Positions 15,433-23,083 of a stretch of DNA of 31,058 bases are shown here, piece by piece (position 1 is the first letter of the stretch; every line of letters begins with the position of its first letter). Source of the DNA: an uncultured Eubacteriales bacterium (GTDB lineage: Bacteria > Bacillota > Clostridia > Oscillospirales > Oscillospiraceae); contig URGI01000015.1 of the NCBI GenBank assembly GCA_900547315.1, positions 1 to 31,058 on the forward strand. Reading direction: 5' to 3'. Under the pieces are notes generated by a model. The model saw only the letters and a program-made list of their open reading frames with translations. It had not been told where the DNA came from and ran no database searches. The position numbers and the translations under genes were made by a program.

Positions 15433-16140
15433 ATGGAAAATATAAACGGTAAAACGATACTCGCGATCGGCGCGCACGTCGGCGACATGGAGCTGACCGC
15501 AGGGGCGCTGCTCGCATCCTGCGCCGTGTCCGGCGGCAGGGCGGTGACGCTCGCGCTCACCGCGGGCGAGAAAGGCGCACCCGCCGGGGCGGACGTCCTC
15601 GAATACAGAAAAAACAAAGTCGCCGAGGCCGAGCGCTTCGCGGCCATGCTCGGAGGTGAAGCCATCGTGCTCGATCATCCGGACGGCCTGCTGCCCGACA
15701 ACGATGATGTGCGCTTCGAGGTCTGCGACGTGATCCGCCGCGTCAAGCCCGACATCATTGTCACGCACCACGAAAAAAGTATGCACAAGGATCACGCCGC
15801 CTGCCACCGCATAGTCGTGGACGCGTGGTTTTACGCCGCGATCGAGGGCTTCCGGCGCGAGCTGCCGAAGCATTTCGCCCGCTCGCTCTATTTCGCCGAG
15901 AACTGGGAGGACGCCATAGACTTCAAGCCTTACGTCTATCTCGACGTCAGCGCGGGCTATGAGCTGTGGGAAAAGGCCATCGACTGCCACTGGTTTGCCG
16001 TGCACAGCACGAGCTTCCCATACAAGGAATACTACGCGCACCTCAAACGCCTGCGCGGCATCGAGGGGCGCAGACAATACTGCGAATGCTTCATGATCCA
16101 GCCGGAGCAGATGCATATAGTAAAGGATTGGGACAAATGA
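15433..16140 (+). CDS. PIG-L (LmbE-like) deacetylase family protein with altered motif
   Basis: The 235-residue protein belongs to the PIG-L/LmbE zinc family (PF02585), which removes N-acetyl groups from GlcNAc-type sugars such as GlcNAc-PI and mycothiol or bacillithiol precursors. The N-terminal motif is GAHVGDMEL (H15, D18) rather than the usual AHPDDE. The HxDH element is present as H118-K-D120-H121, so the three expected metal ligands (H15, D18, H121) remain. The first Asp of the classic motif, the general base D15 in MshB, is glycine (G17). AAGGAGC precedes the ATG; the start lies two bases after the GNAT stop, and the stop overlaps the murQ start (ATGA). Membership is sure; activity and substrate are uncertain. 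Placement suggests a muramyl or glucosaminyl substrate. Confidence 0.85.
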   Translation: MENINGKTILAIGAHVGDMELTAGALLASCAVSGGRAVTLALTAGEKGAPAGADVLEYRKNKVAEAERFAAMLGGEAIVLDHPDGLLPDNDDVRFEVCDVIRRVKPDIIVTHHEKSMHKDHAACHRIVVDAWFYAAIEGFRRELPKHFARSLYFAENWEDAIDFKPYVYLDVSAGYELWEKAIDCHWFAVHSTSFPYKEYYAHLKRLRGIEGRRQYCECFMIQPEQMHIVKDWDK

Positions 16141-17045
16141 GCGACAAACTTGATCTGAGACGCATTGCGACCGAACAGCGCAACCCGCGCACAGCGCATA
16201 TCGACGAGCTGCCGACTATCGATATGGTGCGGCTCATCAACAGTGAGGACAAAAAAGTGGCCGAGGCCGTGGAGCTGGTCTGCCCGCAGATCGCCGAGGC
16301 CATCGACCTGATATATTCCCGCCTGCGCGACGGCGGCCGCCTTGTCTACTGCGGCTGCGGCACGTCCGGACGGCTCGGCGTACTCGACGCCGTCGAGTGC
16401 CCGCCGACCTACTCCGTTGATCCCGACTTCGTGCGCGGCATCATCGCGGGCGGGTACAGCGCGGTGTTCAAGGCCGTCGAGGGCGCGGAGGACAAGCGCG
16501 AACTCGGCGAGCAGGAGCTGCGGGACGCAGGCTTCGGCGCGAAAGACGTGCTCGTCGGCATCGCGGCCAGCGGCCGCACGCCGTACGTGCTCGGCGCGAT
16601 GGAGTATGCGAGATCCATAGGCGCGGCGGTCATCGGCCTGACCTGCTGCCCCGGCTCGGAGATCGACCGCATCGCCGACGTCGGCATCGCACCGGCTCCG
16701 GGGCCGGAAGTCATAACCGGCTCCACACGCATGAAGAGCGGTACCGCGCAGAAAATGGTGCTGAACATGCTCTCGACCGGCACGATGATAAAGCTCGGCA
16801 AGGTCTACGGCAACCTCATGGTCGACGTCAAGCCCTCGAACGAGAAGCTAGTCCGCCGCTGCGTCACGATCGTCTGCGAGGCGACCGGTGTGGGCGAGGA
16901 CGAGGCCGTTGCCGCGCTTGAAAAATGCGGTTACGTCTGCAAGCAGGCGATCGTCATGCTCCTGCGCGGAGTGGACGCGCCGCGCGCCGCGGAAATGCTG
17001 AACGCCGCCGGGGGCAGAGTCGCCGCGGCGCTGGAGGAAAAATAA
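16137..17045 (+). CDS. murQ: N-acetylmuramic acid 6-phosphate etherase
   Basis: The 302-residue cytosolic lyase removes the D-lactyl ether of MurNAc-6-phosphate, giving GlcNAc-6-phosphate and lactate, the key step of muramic acid salvage. A SIS sugar-phosphate domain carries YCGCGTSGRLGVLDAVECPP near residues 71-90, where E87 corresponds to the catalytic E83 of the E. coli enzyme, and the second conserved acidic motif EGAED (115-119). STRMKSGTAQKMVLNMLST near residue 200 is the family signature. The C-terminal UBA-like helices are complete. ATG 16137 overlaps the PIG-L stop (ATGA) and follows AAGGA; a longer in-frame extension lies entirely inside the PIG-L gene. Substrate would be supplied by the BadF kinase and AnmK encoded downstream. 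Confidence 0.96.
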   Translation: MSDKLDLRRIATEQRNPRTAHIDELPTIDMVRLINSEDKKVAEAVELVCPQIAEAIDLIYSRLRDGGRLVYCGCGTSGRLGVLDAVECPPTYSVDPDFVRGIIAGGYSAVFKAVEGAEDKRELGEQELRDAGFGAKDVLVGIAASGRTPYVLGAMEYARSIGAAVIGLTCCPGSEIDRIADVGIAPAPGPEVITGSTRMKSGTAQKMVLNMLSTGTMIKLGKVYGNLMVDVKPSNEKLVRRCVTIVCEATGVGEDEAVAALEKCGYVCKQAIVMLLRGVDAPRAAEMLNAAGGRVAAALEEK

Positions 17046-17794
17046 TGGCTTTTCTGAACTGTGAGGTCTTTTCAAAGACCCTGAATATGGCGACGGCGCT
17101 GCGCGTCATCCTGCCCGACGAGGGTGAGCTGGGCGCGGCGAACACGGTTTATCTGCTGCACGGCCTGTCCGACAACAGCAGCGGCTGGACGCGGTACACG
17201 GCGGTCGAGCAGTATGCGCGGGAGCGCGGGCTTGCGGTCGTGATGCCTGAGGTGCAGCGCAGCTTTTATGCGGACATGGCGGCGGGGCTGAACTATTTCG
17301 GCTACGTCGCCGTGGAGCTGCCCGCAATGTGCGAGCGGATGTTCGGCCTGCCGCACGAGCGCACGAAGCGTTATGTCATGGGGCTGTCGATGGGCGGCTA
17401 CGGGGCGCTGAAATGCGCGCTGACGTATCCGGAGCGCTATGCCGGCGTGGGCAGCTTCTCCGGCGTTGTGGATATCCGCCGGCCGGTGTACTCGGTCAAG
17501 ACTCCGGCGGGCGCCCGCGAGCGCGAGGCAATATTCGGCGCGGGCAGCCCTGAAGGCACAAAAAATGACCTGTACCGGCTGGCACAGGACGTTTTTGACG
17601 AAAAGAAGAGCTTTCCGGATATATATCTGTCCTGCGGCGAGCAGGACGGGCTGTATGAGGACAACGTGAAATATGACGCGTTTCTGACCACACTCGGCGC
17701 TAAGCACCGCTTCGACCACCGCGCGGGCGCGCATTCGTGGCGCTTCTGGAACGACTCCGTCGAGGAGTGCTTCGGGTATTTCCTCGGGAAGTAA
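17045..17794 (+). CDS. Esterase D/tributyrin-esterase-like hydrolase
   Basis: The 249-residue alpha/beta hydrolase belongs to the esterase D family (PF00756). The oxyanion region is YLLHGLSDNSSGWTRYT (about 36-52), and the nucleophile elbow is GLSMGGYGA with S115. D201 in CGEQDGLYEDN and H230 in GAHSWRFWN complete the catalytic triad. There is no signal peptide, so it is cytosolic. ATG 17045 shares one base with the murQ stop (TAATG), so the two are translationally coupled. Relatives act on short acyl esters or S-formylglutathione. In this operon a natural guess is removal of O-acetyl groups from imported muramic acid derivatives, which is inference only. Confidence 0.88.
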   Translation: MAFLNCEVFSKTLNMATALRVILPDEGELGAANTVYLLHGLSDNSSGWTRYTAVEQYARERGLAVVMPEVQRSFYADMAAGLNYFGYVAVELPAMCERMFGLPHERTKRYVMGLSMGGYGALKCALTYPERYAGVGSFSGVVDIRRPVYSVKTPAGAREREAIFGAGSPEGTKNDLYRLAQDVFDEKKSFPDIYLSCGEQDGLYEDNVKYDAFLTTLGAKHRFDHRAGAHSWRFWNDSVEECFGYFLGK

Positions 17795-17894
17795 ATGGGG
17801 GCGTGTGGGGGTGTGCTTTCTTTTGCACCCTGCTCGTGTCGGAACTACGGCGACCCCTTTCCCCAGTGTGCGCACTGGGGACTGTCTCGCTGCG

Positions 17895-17991
17895 GCTCGG
17901 TCACGGCGCGGCTCTGACATGCCACCGGCATGTCATTCACTACCGCGCCGCCGCTTCGCTACCCTAGCAGGGGCAGCGCTCCGCGGCGAAG
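17895..17991. repeat. Intergenic structured repeat A, copy 2
   Basis: Bases 17895-17963 match 1-69 with one mismatch, including the nested arms CGGCGCGG/CCGCGCCG and TGACATGCC/GGCATGTCA. The tail to 17991 (CCCTAGCAGGGGCAGCGC then GGCGAAG) is shared with 12347-12396. Confidence 0.8.
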
Positions 17992-18027
17992 ATTTTAGAT
18001 TGGCACATTGCAATGCGGCGCGCCCTT

Positions 18028-18073
18028 GGCGCCCCTACTAAGGGAGCTGTCGCGGAGCGACTGAGGGGTCGCC
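18028..18073. repeat. Intergenic repeat C, inverted copy
   Basis: This is the reverse complement of 14360-14407 with a slightly changed central hairpin: GGCGCCCCTACTA at one end and CTGAGGGGTCGCC at the other. Confidence 0.75.
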
Positions 18074-18122
18074 GGTGTGCAGAAAGTGCTATTAGTTGAA
18101 AGAAACCTCAACATTAAGAAAT

Positions 18123-18150
18123 CGGGACGGCACAGAGGCCGTCCCCTACG
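18123..18150. repeat. Intergenic repeat B, copy 3 with perfect hairpin
   Basis: GGGACGGC (18124-18131) and GCCGTCCC (18138-18145) form a perfect 8-bp stem with loop ACAGAG. It lies 35 bases beyond the anmK stop on the minus strand, where it may act as a weak terminator. It is otherwise the same unit as 2146-2173 and 12292-12319. Confidence 0.75.
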
Positions 18151-18184
18151 ATACTAGTTTAGTGTGTACTTTATTTTCTGCCCC

Positions 18185-19372
18185 TCACAGGCTTATACGA
18201 CCCATGACGACGGGGTGCTTCGCGCCGGTGGCGGAGGGGGCGTTATTGTAGTGGGCAAACACCGCCTCATTCGCGAGAATGGCGAAGGCGACGGCCTCCT
18301 TGGCATTGCTGTCATAGCCCAGCGCCTCGTTCGTCATCACGGCGCAGCCAGGCAGCAGCGCGGCGATATGCCCCATCAGCGTCTGATTCATGCAGCCGCC
18401 CCCGCCGACGATAAGCTTCGCGGGCGGCTGCGGCGCAAAATCACGTACCGCAGCCGCAATGCACTCCGCTGTGAAGCGCGTCGCCGTGGCGAGCGCGTCC
18501 CCCAGCGGGACGGACAGCTCCTCCGCGCGGCGCAGCAGCCGTGCGACGTAGTCGGGGCCATAGGCCTCGCGGCCGGTGGTCTTGGGCGGACGGCGGCGCA
18601 GATACCCGTCGTCCAGCATATAGCCCAGCAGCTCCGGTGAGACGCGGCCTGCCGCCGCGAGCCTGCCGCCGTCGTCATAGCTCTGCGCACCGCCGGTGAG
18701 CTGCGCAGTCAGGGCGTCAATGACCATGTTGCCGGGGCCAGTGTCGAACGCGAGCACGTCGTTCAGCCCGCAGCCCGCTGGCAGGAAGCTTATATTCCCG
18801 ATGCCGCCGATGTTCTGCAGCGCGACGCACTCCGTCTCGCTGCGGTACAGCAGAAACTCCGTATACGGCACGAGCGGCGCGCCAAGCCCGCCCGCCGCCA
18901 TGTCGCGCACACGGAAGTCGCCGACGACCGGACAGCCGAACTGCTCGGCCAGCAGTGCGTCGCCGCCGAGCTGGAGCGTGCTGCGGATGCGGCGGCCGAG
19001 ATATTCCTCCTCGACCGGAATGTGCCAGAAGGTCTGGCCGTGATTGCCGATGAGGTCGATATTCTCCGGTGCAACGCCCGCCCTGCGGCACAGCTCAAGC
19101 CCTGCCTCGCAGTACAGCTTTCCCAGCAGAAAGTTCATGCGGCAGAAGTCTGCGGCCGTTGCCGCGCCGCCGCCCGCGAGGCGCAGTATCTCCGCGCGCA
19201 CCGGCGCTTCAAACGGCACGAAGCAGAATTCCAGCTGCTCGGCCTTTGTCTCACGGCTGCAGCCCGTGATGCGCACCAACGCCGCGTCCACCCCGTCGGC
19301 GGACGTGCCGGACATGAAGCCGATCACCAGCCGCGAGGGCTTACTTATCAGGGAAAAAATCGGATGTTCCAT
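18185..19372 (-). CDS. anmK: Anhydro-N-acetylmuramic acid kinase
   Basis: The 395-residue ASKHA-fold kinase opens the 1,6-anhydro ring of anhydro-MurNAc while phosphorylating it to MurNAc-6-phosphate, the substrate of MurQ. The start contains VIGFMSGTSADGVDAALVRI (about residues 16-35), the P-loop-like signature with the conserved Asp. GNHGQTFWHIP near 116 and FDTGPGNMVIDAL near 212 are further family motifs, with KLIVGGGGCMNQTLM near 320. Length is near the normal 370-390. The start ATG at 19372 follows CGGAGA. It is transcribed away from namZ from its own promoter. Anhydro-MurNAc is made by lytic transglycosylases, so in a Gram-positive host this enzyme suggests use of foreign or phage/lysin-released wall fragments (inference). 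Confidence 0.95.
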   Translation of the reverse strand: MEHPIFSLISKPSRLVIGFMSGTSADGVDAALVRITGCSRETKAEQLEFCFVPFEAPVRAEILRLAGGGAATAADFCRMNFLLGKLYCEAGLELCRRAGVAPENIDLIGNHGQTFWHIPVEEEYLGRRIRSTLQLGGDALLAEQFGCPVVGDFRVRDMAAGGLGAPLVPYTEFLLYRSETECVALQNIGGIGNISFLPAGCGLNDVLAFDTGPGNMVIDALTAQLTGGAQSYDDGGRLAAAGRVSPELLGYMLDDGYLRRRPPKTTGREAYGPDYVARLLRRAEELSVPLGDALATATRFTAECIAAAVRDFAPQPPAKLIVGGGGCMNQTLMGHIAALLPGCAVMTNEALGYDSNAKEAVAFAILANEAVFAHYNNAPSATGAKHPVVMGRISL

Positions 19373-19405
19373 GGAAAATCTCCGTTTTTATAAATTTCTA
19401 CCAAG

Positions 19406-19434
19406 ATTTTAATCTCGGCGTTCAGCTTTGTCAA
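19406..19434 (-). promoter_or_regulatory. Promoter of anmK
   Basis: On the minus strand TTGACA (19434-19429) and TAAAAT (19411-19406) are spaced by exactly 17 bases. The -35 box overlaps the AAGGAGG ribosome site (19433-19439) of the divergent namZ gene. On the plus strand a weaker match, TTTATA (19387-19392) and TAATCT (19410-19415) with a 17-base spacer, could serve namZ, so the two promoters would overlap. Confidence 0.7.
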
Positions 19435-19445
19435 GGAGGACAGCC

Positions 19446-20582
19446 ATGCTGAAATTTGGAATCGACCGCGCGGCGGAATTCGCGCCGCTGTTCGCGGGGC
19501 GCGTCGCGCTGATAACCGCACCATCCGGACGCAGCTCCGACAACGTCGGCAGCATCGACGTTCTGCGCCAACGCTTCGACCTGCGGCTGCTGCTCGCGCC
19601 CGAACACGGCGTCCGCGGCGACATGCCAGCAGGCGCACTGTTCGACGGCGGTATCGACCGCGTGAGCGGCCTGCCGGTGCTGAGCATGTACAGCCGCGAC
19701 TCCAAGCGTCTGCCGCGTGCCGCTCTCGATGGCTTCGACACGCTCGTCTACGACATTCAGGACGTCGGCTGCCGGTACTACACATTCATCTCCACGCTCA
19801 AAATCGCGCTGGAGGACTGCGCCGCGAACGGTAAACGGCTCGTCGTGCTCGACAGGCCGAACCCGCTGGGCACTTCAATCGAGGGCTGCGTGCTCGACCG
19901 CGAGGTCGAGAGCTTCGTCGGCTGCTATGACATTCCGGCGCGCTACGGCCTGAGCTGCGGCGAGTTCGCCCTGATGCTCAACGCCGAAGAAAAGCTTGGC
20001 TGCGAGCTGCACGTCGTCCCATGCGAGGGGCTGACGCGGGGGATGAGCTTCCCCGACTGGGGCAAGCCGTGGGTCATGCCCAGCCTCGCGATGCCGCGCT
20101 ATGAGACGGCCCTGCTCTACCCAGGAACCTGCCTCATCGAGGGCACGAACTGCTCCGAGGGGCGCGGCACCGCCGACCCATTCGCAATAATCGGCGCGCC
20201 GTTTGTCGACGCGGAGGAGCTTTGCCGCGAATTCTCCGCCCTTACGCTGCCCGGCGCGGCGGCGACGCCGGTGTACTTCACGCCCACGGCCTCCAAGCAC
20301 TGCGGCGAGCTGTGCGGCGGCGTACAGCTGCACGTCATGGACGCGGACGCGCTGCGCCCCTACGAGCTGGGCGTGCGGCTGCTCGACCTGCTGCGGCGGC
20401 TGTATCCGGACGACTTCCTCTTCCTGCCGCCGGTGCGCGCCGACGGCAAGCCATTCATCAGCCTGCTGGCGGGGCACCGAGAGTTTGAAAAACCCGACTG
20501 GGATGCGGACGCGCTGCTCGCCCGCGCCGAGCGCGAGAGCGCGGAGTTTGCGTGCTGCTGCGAGAAGTACAGACTTTACTGA
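19446..20582 (+). CDS. namZ: Exo-beta-N-acetylmuramidase NamZ-like (DUF1343, GH171)
   Basis: The 378-residue protein belongs to the DUF1343 family, shown in Bacillus subtilis and Tannerella forsythia (NamZ, GH171) to release MurNAc from the non-reducing end of muropeptide sugars. Family motifs are GRVALITAPSGRSSDNVGSI (about 17-36), LLLAPEHGVRGDMPAG (about 50-65), LVYDIQDVGCRYYTFISTL (about 100-118) and VVLDRPNPLG near 137, followed by GTNCSEGRGTADPFAIIGAPF near 232. ATG 19446 has AAGGAGG six bases upstream; an in-frame TTG at 19428 lacks one. The N-terminus MLKFGIDRAAEFAPLFAG has no signal peptide, unlike the secreted characterised enzymes, so the protein should be cytosolic. It is followed closely by nagZ and a sugar kinase. 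Confidence 0.88.
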   Translation: MLKFGIDRAAEFAPLFAGRVALITAPSGRSSDNVGSIDVLRQRFDLRLLLAPEHGVRGDMPAGALFDGGIDRVSGLPVLSMYSRDSKRLPRAALDGFDTLVYDIQDVGCRYYTFISTLKIALEDCAANGKRLVVLDRPNPLGTSIEGCVLDREVESFVGCYDIPARYGLSCGEFALMLNAEEKLGCELHVVPCEGLTRGMSFPDWGKPWVMPSLAMPRYETALLYPGTCLIEGTNCSEGRGTADPFAIIGAPFVDAEELCREFSALTLPGAAATPVYFTPTASKHCGELCGGVQLHVMDADALRPYELGVRLLDLLRRLYPDDFLFLPPVRADGKPFISLLAGHREFEKPDWDADALLARAERESAEFACCCEKYRLY

Positions 20583-20598
20583 ACGGGGGGAAAATGTC

Positions 20599-22128
20599 GT
20601 GAATATTCGCGAAATGATCGGCCAGCGGCTGGTTTTCGGCTTCAAGGGTACGGAGCTGCCGCAGGAATTCACAGAGCTTGTACGCAAGTTCAAGCTCGGC
20701 AACGTGATACTTTTCAGATACAATGTGGAAAATACGGCGCAGCTGAGCAGACTCTGCGCCGAGATACAGGAGCTTGTGCGCCGCGAGACGGGGCACCCCG
20801 CTTTCATCACCATCGATCAGGAGGGCGGCATGGTCACGCGCCTGCCCGCCGACGCCGTGAACGTCCCCGGCAGCATGGCCATCGCTGCGACGGGGCGCGT
20901 CCGCGACGCTTATGACTGCGCGGGCATCACCGCGCGGCAGCTGCGCGGCATCGGCGTCAACTTCAACCTCGCGCCCGACCTCGACGTCAACAGCAACAGC
21001 ATGAATCCGGTCATTGGTGTGCGTAGCTTCGGCGACGACGCGGCGCGGGTCGCGGAGCTTGGCGCGCAGGCCGTGCGCGGCTACGGCGAGGCGGGGCTGC
21101 TCTGCTGCGGCAAGCATTTCCCCGGCCACGGGGACACGGCGGTGGACTCCCACCTCGGCCTGCCCTGCATCGACAAGAGTCTCGCGGAGCTGGAAAAAAC
21201 GGAGCTTGTGCCGTTCCGCGCCGCGATCGAGGCCGGTATTCCGGCGATAATGAGCAGCCACATTCTGTTCCCGCAGATCGAGCCGTCGGGCGTTCCGGCG
21301 ACGATGAGCCGCCGCATCATGCACGATATCCTGCGCGGCGGGCTTGGTTTTGACGGGCTGGTGCTCAGCGACTGTATGGTCATGGACGCGATCCGCCTGC
21401 ACTACGGCACCGCAAACGGCGTTGTCGCGGCGATGAAGGCCGGGGTCGACATGGTGTTCGTGTGCAGCAACCCCGCGCTTCAGCGCGAGAGCGCCGAGGC
21501 CGCGGTCGCGGCGGCGGAGCGCGGCGAGATAGACCTGACGGAGACCGAGGAGTCGGTGTGCCGCATCCTCGCGGCGAAGGAACGCTTCGCCGCAGGCGGA
21601 GCGAAGCCTGAGCTGTGCTCGCGCGAGGAGGATTTTGCCGCGGCACGGGATGTCTCGCGGCGCGCGATCGTCCACGTCGGCGGAAAGATCTGCGCGGCGG
21701 GGGAGGGGAGCTTCTTCGTCGGCTGCGCGGATTACCGCATGACGCAGGCATCGAACGCCGACCACGAAGCGCGCCCGTTTTCGGAGTACATGCAGCGCCG
21801 CTTCGGCGGGAAGGCTGCCGTGTGCTCTACCGATCCGGACGACGCGGAGATAGCGAAGATCGTCGAAATGGCGGCGGGCTGCGGGAACGTGATCATGTCC
21901 ACGTGCAACGCGCACATCTACCACGGGCAGCTGAAGCTGGCGTGGGCGCTGGCGGAGACGGACATCGATATGACCGCCGCGGCGCTCAGGAATCCCTACG
22001 ACCTGCCGCTGCTGCCTGATAATATCGGGCGGCTCGCGGTCTGGGACTATTCGGCGGACAGCCTTGCGGCGCTGTGCGAGGTGCTGCGAGGCGGCGAGTG
22101 CACCGGACGGATGCCGGTGAAGATCTGA
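20599..22128 (+). CDS. nagZ: GH3 beta-N-acetylglucosaminidase (NagZ-like)
   Basis: The 509-residue glycoside hydrolase family 3 enzyme would release GlcNAc from muropeptide sugars. The TIM barrel (about 1-330) contains ITIDQEGGMVTRLP and the diagnostic NagZ segment KHFPGHGDTAVDSHLGLP (K172-P189). This carries the Asp-His dyad (D183, H185) that acts as acid/base in this subfamily. The nucleophile is D258 in GLVLSDCMVMDAI. The C-terminal region (about 370-509) is a second domain like that of Gram-positive NagZ. The start is GTG 20599 with a G-rich ribosome site about eight bases upstream; longer in-frame translation would lie inside namZ. No signal peptide is present. It starts 17 bases after the namZ stop, so the two glycosidases are co-produced. 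Confidence 0.92.
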   Translation: MNIREMIGQRLVFGFKGTELPQEFTELVRKFKLGNVILFRYNVENTAQLSRLCAEIQELVRRETGHPAFITIDQEGGMVTRLPADAVNVPGSMAIAATGRVRDAYDCAGITARQLRGIGVNFNLAPDLDVNSNSMNPVIGVRSFGDDAARVAELGAQAVRGYGEAGLLCCGKHFPGHGDTAVDSHLGLPCIDKSLAELEKTELVPFRAAIEAGIPAIMSSHILFPQIEPSGVPATMSRRIMHDILRGGLGFDGLVLSDCMVMDAIRLHYGTANGVVAAMKAGVDMVFVCSNPALQRESAEAAVAAAERGEIDLTETEESVCRILAAKERFAAGGAKPELCSREEDFAAARDVSRRAIVHVGGKICAAGEGSFFVGCADYRMTQASNADHEARPFSEYMQRRFGGKAAVCSTDPDDAEIAKIVEMAAGCGNVIMSTCNAHIYHGQLKLAWALAETDIDMTAAALRNPYDLPLLPDNIGRLAVWDYSADSLAALCEVLRGGECTGRMPVKI

Positions 22129-22141
22129 CGAGGTGAGAGCA

Positions 22142-23026
22142 ATGTTCATAGCCGGAATAGACGGCGGGGGAACCAGCACAAAGCTTGAAATAAGGACGGC
22201 GGAAAACCGGTTTGTGCGGCGCGAGAGCTTCGGTGCGTTCAACATTTCCGCCATTGGCGAGGAGGGCTTCGCCGCGAGGCTGCGCGAGGTGCTCGCCGCC
22301 TGCGGGGACATGGCCGACTGCGCCGCGATATGCTTCGGCAGCGCAGGGATATCGGTCGGCGCGGCGGGGGAGATCATCCGCCGTGAGCTTGCGGACGCGG
22401 GCTTCGCGGGACGACTCATCCTGCGCGGAGACCATGAGATCGCCCAGCGCGGCGCGATCACCGGCGCGGGCGGGATACTCATCGCCGGAACGGGGTCGAT
22501 ATGCTGCGGCGTCGATGAAAACGGGCGCTTTGCGCGCGTCGGCGGTTGGGGGCACCTGATCGACGACGGCGGCAGCGGCTACGCCATCGGGCGCGATGCG
22601 CTGGCACTGACGGTGCGCGGCGAGGACGGCAGAGCGCCGCGGGGCGCGCTGCACGATACGGTGCTGCGCCGGACGGGCGCGGCGGATGCGCGCGGGATAG
22701 TTGAGTTTACCTACCATGGCGCGTCGAAGGCCGAGGTCGCGGCGCTCGCGGCCGAGGTGCTGCGGCTTGCAGCCCAGGGCGACGCCCAGAGTGCCGCGAT
22801 ACTCCGCCGGGAGGCGGAGGAGCTGCGGGAGCTGGTCTCGGCGCTGGCGCGGGAGCTTGCGATAGCGCAGCCGCGCATCGCGCTGATGGGCGGGCTGCTC
22901 GCGGAGGAAAACGTGTACCGCGAAGCAGTGTGCGCGGCGCTTAGCGGCACGGCGCAGCCCGTGCACCCGATGCACGACGCGCTCTGGGGCGCGGCACAGC
23001 TTGCGTTTGAGGCGCTGGGTGAGTAG
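22142..23026 (+). CDS. BadF/BadG-type N-acetylglucosamine/N-acetylmuramate kinase
   Basis: The 294-residue ASKHA-fold kinase has the phosphate-1 motif FIAGIDGGGTSTKLEI at residues 2-17, GILIAGTGSICCG near 114 and the GGWGHLIDDGGSGYAIGRDAL signature near 133. This is the family of eukaryotic GlcNAc kinase and of Clostridium acetobutylicum MurK, which phosphorylates both MurNAc and GlcNAc. ATG 22142 is chosen over the GTG at 22133 because GAGGTGAG lies just upstream of the ATG. It starts 13 bases after nagZ. With NamZ and NagZ releasing free MurNAc and GlcNAc in the cytosol, a MurK-type role feeding MurQ fits well, but sugar preference cannot be read from the sequence. Confidence 0.87.
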   Translation: MFIAGIDGGGTSTKLEIRTAENRFVRRESFGAFNISAIGEEGFAARLREVLAACGDMADCAAICFGSAGISVGAAGEIIRRELADAGFAGRLILRGDHEIAQRGAITGAGGILIAGTGSICCGVDENGRFARVGGWGHLIDDGGSGYAIGRDALALTVRGEDGRAPRGALHDTVLRRTGAADARGIVEFTYHGASKAEVAALAAEVLRLAAQGDAQSAAILRREAEELRELVSALARELAIAQPRIALMGGLLAEENVYREAVCAALSGTAQPVHPMHDALWGAAQLAFEALGE

Positions 23027-23083
23027 GCGCGCTGACGGGGGCGGCATAAGCGATACATGGCGCTTCCGCACAATTACTTCAAA

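Larger units (their letters stand above)
17795..18184. other. Gene-free gap filled with repeats between convergent genes
   Basis: No gene is seen in these 390 bases between the esterase and anmK stops. They carry the second full copy of repeat A (17895-17991), an inverted copy of repeat C (18028-18073) and a copy of repeat B (18123-18150). A GC hairpin, CCCCAGTG with CACTGGGG (about 17863-17880), may serve as an end signal for the esterase operon. Confidence 0.6.

Noticed and set aside
1..18150. CRISPR array
   Set aside because: The repeats are dispersed, folded and unevenly spaced, with no regular spacers or cas genes.
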